A stretch of 64,000 nucleotides of DNA, taken from assembly GCF_964656455.1 (NCBI RefSeq), contig NW_027555009.1, positions 62,001 through 126,000 of the forward strand, written 5' to 3'. Made by a program: the position numbers and the translations under genes. Positions 36,731-49,061 of this stretch are shown piece after piece. Under the pieces are notes generated by a model, which saw only the letters and a list, made by a program, of their open reading frames with translations, had not been told where the DNA came from and ran no database searches. The stretch comes from Halichoerus grypus (Eukaryota > Chordata > Mammalia > Carnivora > Phocidae). Position 1 is the first letter of the stretch; every line of letters starts with the position of its first letter.

Positions 36731-37185
36731 AACTCAAGGGAACAACTCTTTAGAGAACTCCTGCTTCGGCTAAAAGAGCCATGCCTGAGGGTGGACGCAT
36801 TTTGCTGTGTGCAAGGGTGAGCGCCCTGCAGCTGAGTCCCAAACCATTTTCTGTGTGAGACTCAGGCCCCGGAGGAAAGCAGAACACGACTCCCCACTTG
36901 TTTCATGAAGCTAGCACTGCGGCCCCACTTTTGCATGGAAGTCTAATCGCTAGCGTTCTAACTCGGAGAAACAACACTAGAGAACCCGTGCTTTAGGTAC
37001 CGTCGACCTCTGTGTGGGAGGAAGCGGTTTAGGGTGTACTGTGGGTGAGAGCCTGAGGACGGGTTCCATTTCGGAAAATCGGGGGAGGGACAGGCCGGTA
37101 CACAAGGCAGCTCTCCGCTCACACCATGGTTATGGGGCTAGTACCGTTGCCCCGGGTGTGCGTGCAGGCTTAAAGACAACCACCT
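36731..37185 (+). repeat. Example of the ~455-bp satellite dimer (types A and B)
   Basis: Type A (36731-36959, 229 bp) begins AACTCAAGGGAACAACTC and ends GAAGTCTAATCGCTAGCGTT. Type B (36960-37185, 226 bp) begins AACTCGGAGAAACAACAC and ends GCAGGCTTAAAGACAACCAC. Both share a common skeleton: an AACTC-(A/G)-rich start, GTGAGAGCCTG-like and GACTCAGGCC-like middles, and a GCTAGTAC/GCTAGCAC block near the end. A and B alternate over most of the unit outside the more diverged monomers near the unit landmark. Confidence 0.85.
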
Positions 37186-38605
37186 CACTCGAAGGAAAAC
37201 CTTGGGAGAGAATCCATGCTTCAGCTAAAACAGCCACTCCAGAGGGTGGGGAAGCATTTTGTTGTGTGCGTGCGTGAGAGCCCTGCAAGGGAGTCCAAAG
37301 CTTTTTGCGAGTGAGACTCAGGCCCCAGCAGAAGGCAGAACACGACTCGCCATGTGTTTCGTCAAGCTAGCACTGCGGCCCCACTTTTGCCTGGAAGTCT
37401 CATCGCTAGCGTTCAAACTCGAAGAAACAACAGTGCAGAGAAAGCGTGCTTTAGCTACCGTCGACCTCTCTGTGTGAGAAAGCAGTTTACGCTGCACTGT
37501 GGGTGAGAGCCTGGGGACAGGTTCCATAGGTAAAATCGAGGGAGAGACAGGCCAGTGCAGAAGGCAGCTGTCAACTCACCTCGTGTTTACGAGGCTAGTG
37601 CAGTTGCCCCGGGTGTGCCTGCAGGCCTAAAGCCAAGCACCTAAGTCGAAGGAACAACTCTGTAGAGAATTCCTGCTTCAGCGAACATAGGCATTCCTGA
37701 GGCTGGAAGCATTTTGCTGTGTGCCTGCGTGAGAGAAGTGCAATGGAGTCCCCAACCATTTTCCGTGTGAGACTCAGGCCCCGGGAGAAGGGAGGACACG
37801 CCTCCCCACTTGTTTCATGAAGTTAGCACTGCGGCCCCACTTTTGCATGGAAGTCTAATCGCTAGCGTTGTAACTCGGAGAAACAACACGGTAGAGAAAC
37901 CGTGCTTTAGCTACCGTCGACCTCTGTGGGAGGAAGCAGTATAGGGTGTACTGTGGGTGAGAGCCTGGGGACGGGTTCCATTTCGTAAAATCGGGGGAGA
38001 GACAGGCCGGTACACAAGGCAGCCCTCCACTCATACCATGGCTATGGGGCTAGTACCGTTACCCCGGCTGTGCGTGCAGGCTTAAAGACAACCACCTAAC
38101 TCGAAGGAAAAACTTGGGAGAGAATCCATGCTTCAGCTAAAACAGCCACTCCAGAGGGTGGGGAAGCGTTTTGTTGTGTGCGTGCGTGAGAGCCCTGCAA
38201 GGGAGTCCAAAGCTTTTTGCGAGTGAGACTCAGGCCCCAGCAGAAGGCAGAACACGACTCGCCATGTGTTTCATCAAGCTAGCACTGCGGCCCCACTTTC
38301 GCATGGAAGTCTAATCGCTAGCGTTCTAACTCGGAGAAACAACACGGTAGAGAAACCGTGCTTTAGCTACCATCCACGTCTCTGAGGGAGGAAGCAGTTT
38401 CCAGGCTACCGAGGGTGAGAGCCTGGGGAACGGGTTCCTTACGTGAGACCGAGGGAGAAGAAGTCCGGGCCAGAAGGCACCTCTCGACTCAGCTCTTGTT
38501 ACCTGAAGCTAACACTACCGCTCCGTGTGTGCATAGGAATGCCAAGTGCTCCACACTGATTTGGCAGAAAGAAGCCGGTCAAGAATCCCAGCTTCAGCTC
38601 ATTCG

Positions 38606-40079
38606 CCTCTCCACAGGGTGGCAGCATTTTCAACTCTGCTTGAGTGCAAACCTGGGGAATGAGTCCCAGCAGAATTCCGAGGGAGAAATAAGCATGGGCA
38701 GGAGGCAGCTATCGACTCAACTCTTGTTTCGGGAAACTAGATCGGCTCTCCCGTGTGTGCGTGTAGTCCTAAGTGCCATCCACCCAACGCAAAGGAACAA
38801 AAGCGCAGAGGACCCGTGCCTCAGCAAAGATCGCCCTTCCTGAGCGTGCACTTCATCTATTGTGTGTTTTTGTGAGAGCATGAGAAATGGAACCTAAACG
38901 TAACTCGGAGTGAGAAGCAGGCCTGTAAGGAAGGCTGCTGTGGACTCACCTCTTGTTTGAGGAGATTAGCACTGCTGTACCCTGTGTGCCTGGATGCCTA
39001 GTTACCAGGCTACTAACACCAAGAATCAATGCTATAGAGTTACTGCGCTTTAGTTAACATTGCCGTTCCTGAAGCCAGGGGAATTTGACAGTGCTCGTGG
39101 TTGAGAGCCCGGGGAAAGGGTCCCATACGTGAAATGGAGTGAGAAACAGGCCGGAGCGGAAGGCAGCTCTCAACTCACCTCTTGTTGATGAGGCTGGTAC
39201 CCTTGCCCCGGGTGTGCCTGCAGGCCTAAAGCCAACCACCTAACTCAAAGGAACAACTCTGTAGAGAATTCCTGCTTCGGCTAAAGTAGCCATGCCGGAG
39301 GGTGCACGCATTTTGCTGTGTGCATGCGTGAGCGCACTGCAAGTGAGTCCACAACCATTTTCCGTGTGGGACTCAGGCCCCGGCAGAAGGCAGAACACGA
39401 CTCCCCACTTGTTTCCTGAGGCTAGCACTGCGGCCCCACTTTTGCATGGAAGTCTAATAGCAAGCGTTCTTTTTTTTTTTTTTATTAAATTTTTTTATTG
39501 TTATGTTAATCCCCATACATTACATCGGTAGTTTTAGATATAGTGTTCCATGATTCATTGTTTGTGCATAACACCCAGTGCTCCACGCAGAACGTGCCCT
39601 CCTCAATACCCATCACCAGGCTAACCCATCCTCCCACCCCCCTCCCCTCTAGAACCCTCAGTTTGTTTTTCAGAGTCCATCGTCTCTCATGGTTCTTCTC
39701 CCCCTCCGATTTCTCCCCCTTCATTCTTCCCCTCCTGCTACATTCTTCTTCTTCTTTTTTTCTTTCTTAACATATATTGCATTATTTCTTTCAGAGGTAC
39801 AGATCTGAGATTCAACAGTCTTGCACAATTCACAGCGCTTACCAGAACACATACCCTCCCCAGTGTCCATCACCCAGTCACCCCATCCCTCCCACCCCAC
39901 CCCCCACTCCAGCAGCCCTCAGTTTGTTTCCTGAGATTAAGAATTCCTCATATCAGTGAGGTCATATGATACATGTCTTTCTCTGTTTGACTTATTTCGC
40001 TCAGCATAATACCCTCCAGTTCCATCCACGTCGTTGCAAATGGCAAGATCTCATTCCTTTTGATGGCTGCATAATAATC

Positions 40080-40133
<54 letters not shown>

Positions 40134-43065
40134 CAAACTTCTTTATCCATTCATCTGTTGATGGACATCTTGGCTCTTTCCACAGTTTGGCTATGGTGGA
40201 CATTAATAGCAAGCGTTCTACCTCGGAGAAACAACACTGAAGAGAAACCGTGCTTTAGCTACCGACGACCTCTGTGTGGGAGGAAGCAGTTTAGGGTGTA
40301 CTGTGGGTGAGAGCCTGGGGACGGGTTCCGTTTCGTAAAATCGAGGGAGAGACAGGCCGGAGAGAAGGCAGCTCTCAACTCACACCATGGCTATGGGGCT
40401 AGTACCGTTGCCCCGGGTGTGTGTGCAGGCTTAATGAAAACCGCCTAACTCGAAGGAAAAACTCGGTGGAGAATCCATGCTTCAGCTAAAACAGCCGCTC
40501 CTGAGGGTGGAAGCATTTTGTTGTGTGCGTGCATGAGAGCCCTGCAAGGGAGTCCAAAGCTTTTTGCGAGTGAGACTCAGGCCCCAGCAGAAGGCAGAAC
40601 ACGACTCCCCCTGTGTTTCATCAAGCTAGCACTGCGGCCCCACTTTTGCATGGAAGTCTCATCACTAGCGTTCTAACTCAAAGAAACAACAGTGTAGAGA
40701 AATCGTGCTTTAGTTACTGTCGACCTCCAGGCGGAGGAAGCAGTATACAGGGTACCATGGGTGAGAGCCTGGGGAACGGTTTCCATACGTGAAACCGAGG
40801 GAGAAACCGTTCCGGGCAGAAGGCACCTCTGGACTCAGCTCTTGCTACCTGAAGCTAACACTACTGCTCCATGTGTGCTTGGAATGCTCCGTGCTCAACA
40901 CTGCCTTGGAAGGAACAAGCCTGTAAAGAATCCCAGCTGCAGCTCATTCGCCTACCAGGCTACTAAGGCCACGAAGCCATGGTGTATACTTACTGCCCTT
41001 TAGGTAACATTGCCGTTCCTGAAGTCGGAGGAATTTTACAGTGCTCCTGTAGGAGAGACCGGGAAAGGGTCCCATACGTGAAATGGAGTGAGAAACGGGC
41101 CGGTGTGGAAGGGAGCTCTAAACTCACCTCTTGTTTCTGATGCTAGTACCCTTGCCCCGGGGGTGCCTGCAGGCCTAAAGCCAACCACCTAACTCAAGGG
41201 AACAACTCTTTAGAGAACTCCTGCTTCGGCTAAAAGAGCCATGCCTGAGGGTGGACGCATTTTGCTGTGTGCAAGGGTGAGCGCCCTGCAGCTGAGTCCC
41301 AAACCATTTTCTGTGTGAGACTCAGGCCCCGGAGGAAAGCAGAACACGACTCCCCACTTGTTTCATGAAGCTAGCACTGCGGCCCCACTTTTGCATGGAA
41401 GTCTAATCGCTAGCGTTCTAACTCGGAGAAACAACACTAGAGAACCCGTGCTTTAGGTACCGTCGACCTCTGTGTGGGAGGAAGCGGTTTAGGGTGTACT
41501 GTGGGTGAGAGCCTGAGGACGGGTTCCATTTCGGAAAATCGGGGGAGGGACAGGCCGGTACACAAGGCAGCTCTCCGCTCACACCATGGTTATGGGGCTA
41601 GTACCGTTGCCCCGGGTGTGCGTGCAGGCTTAAAGACAACCACCTCACTCGAAGGAAAACCTTGGGAGAGAATCCATGCTTCAGCTAAAACAGCCACTCC
41701 AGAGGGTGGGGAAGCATTTTGTTGTGTGCGTGCGTGAGAGCCCTGCAAGGGAGTCCAAAGCTTTTTGCGAGTGAGACTCAGGCCCCAGCAGAAGGCAGAA
41801 CACGACTCGCCATGTGTTTCGTCAAGCTAGCACTGCGGCCCCACTTTTGCCTGGAAGTCTCATCGCTAGCGTTCAAACTCGAAGAAACAACAGTGCAGAG
41901 AAAGCGTGCTTTAGCTACCGTCGACCTCTCTGTGTGAGAAAGCAGTTTACGCTGCACTGTGGGTGAGAGCCTGGGGACAGGTTCCATAGGTAAAATCGAG
42001 GGAGAGACAGGCCAGTGCAGAAGGCAGCTGTCAACTCACCTCGTGTTTACGAGGCTAGTGCAGTTGCCCCGGGTGTGCCTGCAGGCCTAAAGCCAAGCAC
42101 CTAAGTCGAAGGAACAACTCTGTAGAGAATTCCTGCTTCAGCGAACATAGGCATTCCTGAGGCTGGAAGCATTTTGCTGTGTGCCTGCGTGAGAGAAGTG
42201 CAATGGAGTCCCCAACCATTTTCCGTGTGAGACTCAGGCCCCGGGAGAAGGGAGGACACGCCTCCCCACTTGTTTCATGAAGTTAGCACTGCGGCCCCAC
42301 TTTTGCATGGAAGTCTAATCGCTAGCGTTGTAACTCGGAGAAACAACACGGTAGAGAAACCGTGCTTTAGCTACCGTCGACCTCTGTGGGAGGAAGCAGT
42401 ATAGGGTGTACTGTGGGTGAGAGCCTGGGGACGGGTTCCATTTCGTAAAATCGGGGGAGAGACAGGCCGGTACACAAGGCAGCCCTCCACTCATACCATG
42501 GCTATGGGGCTAGTACCGTTACCCCGGGTGTGCGTGCAGGCTTAAAGACAACCACCTAACTCGAAGGAAAAACTTGGGAGAGAATCCATGCTTCAGCTAA
42601 AACAGCCACTCCAGAGGGTGGGGAAGCGTTTTGTTGTGTGCGTGCGTGAGAGCCCTGCAAGGGAGTCCAAAGCTTTTTGCGAGTGAGACTCAGGCCCCAG
42701 CAGAAGGCAGAACACGACTCGCCATGTGTTTCATCAAGCTAGCACTGCGGCCCCACTTTCGCATGGAAGTCTAATCGCTAGCGTTCTAACTCGGAGAAAC
42801 AACACGGTAGAGAAACCGTGCTTTAGCTACCATCCACGTCTCTGAGGGAGGAAGCAGTTTCCAGGCTACCGTGGGTGAGAGCCTGGGGAACGGGTTCCTT
42901 ACGTGAGACCGAGGGAGAAGAAGTCCGGGCCAGAAGGCACCTCTCGACTCAGCTCTTGTTACCTGAAGCTAACACTACCGCTCCGTGTGTGCATAGGAAT
43001 GCCAAGTGCTCCACACTGATTTGGCAGAAAGAAGCCGGTCAAGAATCCCAGCTTCAGCTCATTCG
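38606..43065 (+). repeat. Satellite HOR unit 3
   Basis: 4460 bp. Its L1 has an uninterrupted (TA)n like unit 1, but ends with GACCAAAC as in units 4-7. It reads ATAATCCATTG where others have ATATTCC. Confidence 0.95.
39471..40203 (-). mobile_element. 5'-truncated L1 in satellite unit 3
   Basis: 733 bp, with the same duplication at 39455-39470 and 40204-40219. The TA tract at 40085-40130 is uninterrupted. Confidence 0.96.
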
Positions 43066-44542
43066 CCTCTCCACAGGGTGGCAGCATTTTCAACTCTGCT
43101 TGAGTGCAAACCTGGGGAATGAGTCCCAGCAGAATTCCGAGGGAGAAATAAGCATGGGCAGGAGGCAGCTATCGACTCAACTCTTGTTTCGGGAAACTAG
43201 ATCGGCTCTCCCGTGTGTGCGTGTAGTCCTAAGTGCCATCCACCCAACGCAAAGGAACAAAAGCGCAGAGGACCCGTGCCTCAGCAAAGATCGCCCTTCC
43301 TGAGCGTGCACTTCATCTATTGTGTGTTTTTGTGAGAGCATGAGAAATGGAACCTAAACGTAACTCGGAGTGAGAAGCAGGCCTGTAAGGAAGGCTGCTG
43401 TGGACTCACCTCTTGTTTGAGGAGATTAGCACTGCTGTACCCTGTGTGCCTGGATGCCTAGTTACCAGGCTACTAACACCAAGAATCAATGCTATAGAGT
43501 TACTGCGCTTTAGTTAACATTGCCGTTCCTGAAGCCAGGGGAATTTGACAGTGCTCGTGGTTGAGAGCCCGGGGAAAGGGTCCCATACGTGAAATGGAGT
43601 GAGAAACAGGCCGGAGCGGAAGGCAGCTCTCAACTCACCTCTTGTTGATGAGGCTGGTACCCTTGCCCCGGGTGTGCCTGCAGGCCTAAAGCCAACCACC
43701 TAACTCAAAGGAACAACTCTGTAGAGAATTCCTGCTTCGGCTAAAGTAGCCATGCCGGAGGGTGGACGCATTTTGCTGTGTGCATGCGTGAGCGCACTGC
43801 AAGTGAGTCCACAACCATTTTCCGTGTGGGACTCAGGCCCCGGCAGAAGGCAGAACACGACTCCCCACTTGTTTCCTGAGGCTAGCACTGCGGCCCCACT
43901 TTTGCATGGAAGTCTAATAGCAAGCGTTCTTTTTTTTTTTTTTATTAAATTTTTTTATTGTTATGTTAATCCCCATACATTACATCGGTAGTTTTAGATA
44001 TAGTGTTCCATGATTCATTGTTTGTGCATAACACCCAGTGCTCCACGCAGAACGTGCCCTCCTCAATACCCATCACCAGGCTAACCCATCCTCCCACCCC
44101 CCTCCCCTCTAGAACCCTCAGTTTGTTTTTCAGAGTCCATCGTCTCTCATGGTTCTTCTCCCCCTCCGATTTCTCCCCCTTCATTCTTCCCCTCCTGCTA
44201 CATTCTTCTTCTTCTTTTTTTCTTTCTTAACATATATTGCATTATTTCTTTCAGAGGTACAGATCTGAGATTCAACAGTCTTGCACAATTCACAGCGCTT
44301 ACCAGAACACATACCCTCCCCAGTGTCCATCACCCAGTCACCCCATCCCTCCCACCCCACCCCCCACTCCAGCAACCCTCAGGTTGTTTCCTGAGTTTAA
44401 GAATTCCTCATATCAGTGAGGTCATATGATACATGTCTTTCTCTGTTTGACTTATTTCGCTCAGCATAATACCCTCCAGTTCCATCCACGTCGTTGCAAA
44501 TGGCAAGATCTCATTCCTTTTGATGGCTGCATAATATTCCTT

Positions 44543-44592
<50 letters not shown>

Positions 44593-47533
44593 TATATAGA
44601 CCAAACTTCTTTATCCATTCATCTGTTGATGGACATCTTGGCTCTTTCCACAGTTTGGCTATGGTGGACATTAATAGCAAGCGTTCTACCTCGGAGAAAC
44701 AACACTGAAGAGAAACCGTGCTTTAGCTACCGACGACCTCTGTGTGGGAGGAAGCAGTTTAGGGTGTAGTGTGGGTGAGAGCCTGGGGACGGGTTCCGTT
44801 TCGTAAAATCGAGGGAGAGACAGGCCGGAGAGAAGGCAGCTCTCAACTCACACCATGGCTATGGGGCTAGTACCGTTGCCCCGGGTGTGTGTGCAGGCTT
44901 AATGAAAACCGCCTAACTCGAAGGAAAAACTCGGTGGAGAATCCATGCTTCAGCTAAAACAGCCGCTCCTGAGGGTGGAAGCATTTTGTTGTGTGCGTGC
45001 ATGAGAGCCCTGCAAGGGAGTCCAAAGCTTTTTGCGAGTGAGACTCAGGCCCCAGCAGAAGGCAGAACACGACTCCCCCTGTGTTTCATCAAGCTAGCAC
45101 TGCGGCCCCACTTTTGCATGGAAGTCTCATCACTAGCGTTCTAACTCAAAGAAACAACAGTGTAGAGAAATCGTGCTTTAGTTACTGTCGACCTCCAGGC
45201 GGAGGAAGCAGTATACAGGGTACCGTGGGTGAGAGCCTGGGGAACGGTTTCCATACGTGAAACCGAGGGAGAAACCGTTCCGGGCAGAAGGCACCTCTGG
45301 ACTCAGCTCTTGCTACCTGAAGCTAACACTACTGCTCCATGTGTGCTTGGAATGCTCCGTGCTCAACACTGCCTTGGAAGGAACAAGCCTGTAAAGAATC
45401 CCAGCTGCAGCTCATTCGCCTACCAGGCTACTAAGGCCACGAAGCCATGGTGTATAGTTACTGCCCTTTAGGTAACATTGCCGTTCCTGAAGTCGGAGGA
45501 ATTTTACAGTGCTCCTGTAGGAGAGACCGGGAAAGGGTCCCATACGTGAAATGGAGTGAGAAACGGGCCGGTGTGGAAGGGAGCTCTAAACTCACCTCTT
45601 GTTTCTGATGCTAGTACCCTTGCCCCGGGGGTGCCTGCAGGCCTAAAGCCAACCACCTAACTCAAGGGAACAACTCTTTAGAGAATTCCTGCTTCGGCTA
45701 AAAGAGCCATGCCTGAGGGTGGACGCATTTTGCTGCGTGCAAGGGTGAGCGCCCTGCAGCTGAGTCCCAAACCATTTTCTGTGTGAGACTCAGGCCCCGG
45801 AGGAAAGCAGAACACGACTCCCCACTTGTTTCATGAAGCTAGCACTGCGGCCCCACTTTTGCATGGAAGTCTAATCGCTAGCGTTCTAACTCGGAGAAAC
45901 AACACTAGAGAACCCGTGCTTTAGGTACCGTCGACCTCTGTGTGGGAGGAAGCGGTTTAGGGTGTACTGTGGGTGAGAGCCTGAGGACGGGTTCCATTTC
46001 GGAAAATCGGGGGAGGGACAGGCCGGTACACAAGGCAGCTCTCCGCTCACACCATGGTTATGGGGCTAGTACCGTTGCCCCGGGTGTGCGTGCAGGCTTA
46101 AAGACAACCACCTCACTCGAAGGAAAACCTTGGGAGAGAATCCATGCTTCAGCTAAAACAGCCACTCCAGAGGGTGGGGAAGCATTTTGTTGTGTGCGTG
46201 CGTGAGAGCCCTGCAAGGGAGTCCAAAGCTTTTTGCGAGTGAGACTCAGGCCCCAGCAGAAGGCAGAACACGACTCGCCATGTGTTTCGTCAAGCTAGCA
46301 CTGCGGCCCCACTTTTGCCTGGAAGTCTCATCGCTAGCGTTCAAACTCGAAGAAACAACAGTGCAGAGAAAGCGTGCTTTAGCTACCGTCGACCTCTCTG
46401 TGTGAGAAAGCAGTTTACGCTGCACTGTGGGTGAGAGCCTGGGGACAGGTTCCATAGGTAAAATCGAGGGAGAGACAGGCCAGTGCAGAAGGCAGCTGTC
46501 AACTCACCTCGTGTTTACGAGGCTAGTGCAGTTGCCCCGGGTGTGCCTGCAGGCCTAAAGCCAAGCACCTAAGTCGAAGGAACAACTCTGTAGAGAATTC
46601 CTGCTTCAGCGAACATAGGCATTCCTGAGGCTGGAAGCATTTTGCTGTGTGCCTGCGTGAGAGAAGTGCAATGGAGTCCCCAACCATTTTCCGTGTGAGA
46701 CTCAGGCCCCGGGAGAAGGGAGGACACGCCTCCCCACTTGTTTCATGAAGTTAGCACTGCGGCCCCACTTTTGCATGGAAGTCTAATCGCTAGCGTTGTA
46801 ACTCGGAGAAACAACACGGTAGAGAAACCGTGCTTTAGCTACCGTCGACCTCTGTGGGAGGAAGCAGTATAGGGTGTACTGTGGGTGAGAGCCTGGGGAC
46901 GGGTTCCATTTCGTAAAATCGGGGGAGAGACAGGCCGGTACACAAGGCAGCCCTCCACTCATACCATGGCTATGGGGCTAGTACCGTTACCCCGGGTGTG
47001 CGTGCAGGCTTAAAGACAACCACCTAACTCGAAGGAAAAACTTGGGAGAGAATCCATGCTTCAGCTAAAACAGCCACTCCAGAGGGTGGGGAAGCGTTTT
47101 GTTGTGTGCGTGCGTGAGAGCCCTGCAAGGGAGTCCAAAGCTTTTTGCGAGTGAGACTCAGGCCCCAGCAGAAGGCAGAACACGACTCGCCATGTGTTTC
47201 ATCAAGCTAGCACTGCGGCCCCACTTTCGCATGGAAGTCTAATCGCTAGCGTTCTAACTCGGAGAAACAACACGGTAGAGAAACCGTGCTTTAGCTACCA
47301 TCCACGTCTCTGAGGGAGGAAGCAGTTTCCAGGCTACCGTGGGTGAGAGCCTGGGGAACGGGTTCCTTACGTGAGACCGAGGGAGAAGAAGTCCGGGCCA
47401 GAAGGCACCTCTCGACTCAGCTCTTGTTACCTGAAGCTAACACTACCGCTCCGTGTGTGCATAGGAATGCCAAGTGCTCCACACTGATTTGGCAGAAAGA
47501 AGCCGGTCAAGAATCCCAGCTTCAGCTCATTCG
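43066..47533 (+). repeat. Satellite HOR unit 4
   Basis: 4468 bp. It is the first unit with TGCTGCGTGC (45735) and with CAACCCTCAG in the L1, both kept in units 5-8. Confidence 0.95.
43931..44671 (-). mobile_element. 5'-truncated L1 in satellite unit 4
   Basis: 741 bp, with the same duplication at 43915-43930 and 44672-44687. The TA tract is interrupted. Confidence 0.96.
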
Positions 47534-49009
47534 CCTCTCCACAGGGTGGCAGCATTTTCAACTCTGCTTGAGTGCAAACCTGGGGAATGAGTCCCAGCAG
47601 AATTCCGAGGGAGAAATAAGCATGGGCAGGAGGCAGCTATCGACTCAACTCTTGTTTCGGGAAACTAGATCGGCTCTCCCGTGTGTGCGTGTAGTCCTAA
47701 GTGCCATCCACCCAACGCAAAGGAACAAAAGCGCAGAGGACCCGTGCCTCAGCAAAGATCGCCCTTCCTGAGCGTGCACTTCATCTATTGTGTGTTTTTG
47801 TGAGAGCATGAGAAATGGAACCTAAACGTAACTCGGAGTGAGAAGCAGGCCTGTAAGGAAGGCTGCTGTGGACTCACCTCTTGTTTGAGGAGATTAGCAC
47901 TGCTGTACCCTGTGTGCCTGGATGCCTAGTTACCAGGCTACTAACACCAAGAATCAATGCTATAGAGTTACTGCGCTTTAGTTAACATTGCCGTTCCTGA
48001 AGCCAGGGGAATTTGACAGTGCTCGTGGTTGAGAGCCCGGGGAAAGGGTCCCATACGTGAAATGGAGTGAGAAACAGGCCGGAGCGGAAGGCAGCTCTCA
48101 ACTCACCTCTTGTTGATGAGGCTGGTACCCTTGCCCCGGGTGTGCCTGCAGGCCTAAAGCCAACCACCTAACTCAAAGGAACAACTCTGTAGAGAATTCC
48201 TGCTTCGGCTAAAGTAGCCATGCCGGAGGGTGGACGCATTTTGCTGTGTGCATGCGTGAGCGCACTGCAAGTGAGTCCACAACCATTTTCCGTGTGGGAC
48301 TCAGGCCCCGGCAGAAGGCAGAACACGACTCCCCACTTGTTTCCTGAGGCTAGCACTGCGGCCCCACTTTTGCATGGAAGTCTAATAGCAAGCGTTCTTT
48401 TTTTTTTTTTATTAAATTTTTTTATTGTTATGTTAATCCCCATACATTACATCGGTAGTTTTAGATATAGTGTTCCATGATTCATTGTTTGTGCATAACA
48501 CCCAGTGCTCCACGCAGAACGTGCCCTCCTCAATACCCATCACCAGGCTAACCCATCCTCCCACCCCCCTCCCCTCTAGAACCCTCAGTTTGTTTTTCAG
48601 AGTCCATCGTCTCTCATGGTTCTTCTCCCCCTCCGATTTCTCCCCCTTCATTCTTCCCCTCCTGCTACATTCTTCTTCTTCTTTTTTTCTTTCTTAACAT
48701 ATATTGCATTATTTCTTTCAGAGGTACAGATCTGAGATTCAACAGTCTTGCACAATTCACAGCGCTTACCAGAACACATACCCTCCCCAGTGTCCATCAC
48801 CCCGTCACCCCATCCCTCCCACCCCACCCCCCACTCCAGCAACCCTCAGTTTGTTTCCTGAGTTTAAGAATTCCTCATATCAGTGAGGTCATATGATACA
48901 TGTCTTTCTCTGTTTGACTTATTTCGCTCAGCATAATACCCTCCAGTTCCATCCACGTCGTTGCAAATGGCAAGATCTCATTCCTTTTGATGGCTGCATA
49001 ATATTCCTT

Positions 49010-49061
<52 letters not shown>

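Larger units (their letters stand above)
34137..38605 (+). repeat. Satellite HOR unit 2
   Basis: 4469 bp. Monomer starts were read at about 34317, 34556, 34773, (L1), 35760, 35987, 36215, 36437 (fragment), 36503, 36731, 36960, 37186, 37416, 37643, 37872, 38098, 38328 and 38559. Private or shared variants include TCCATGCAG in the L1 (also in unit 8) and CCCCGGCTGTG at 38060 (also in unit 6). Confidence 0.95.
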
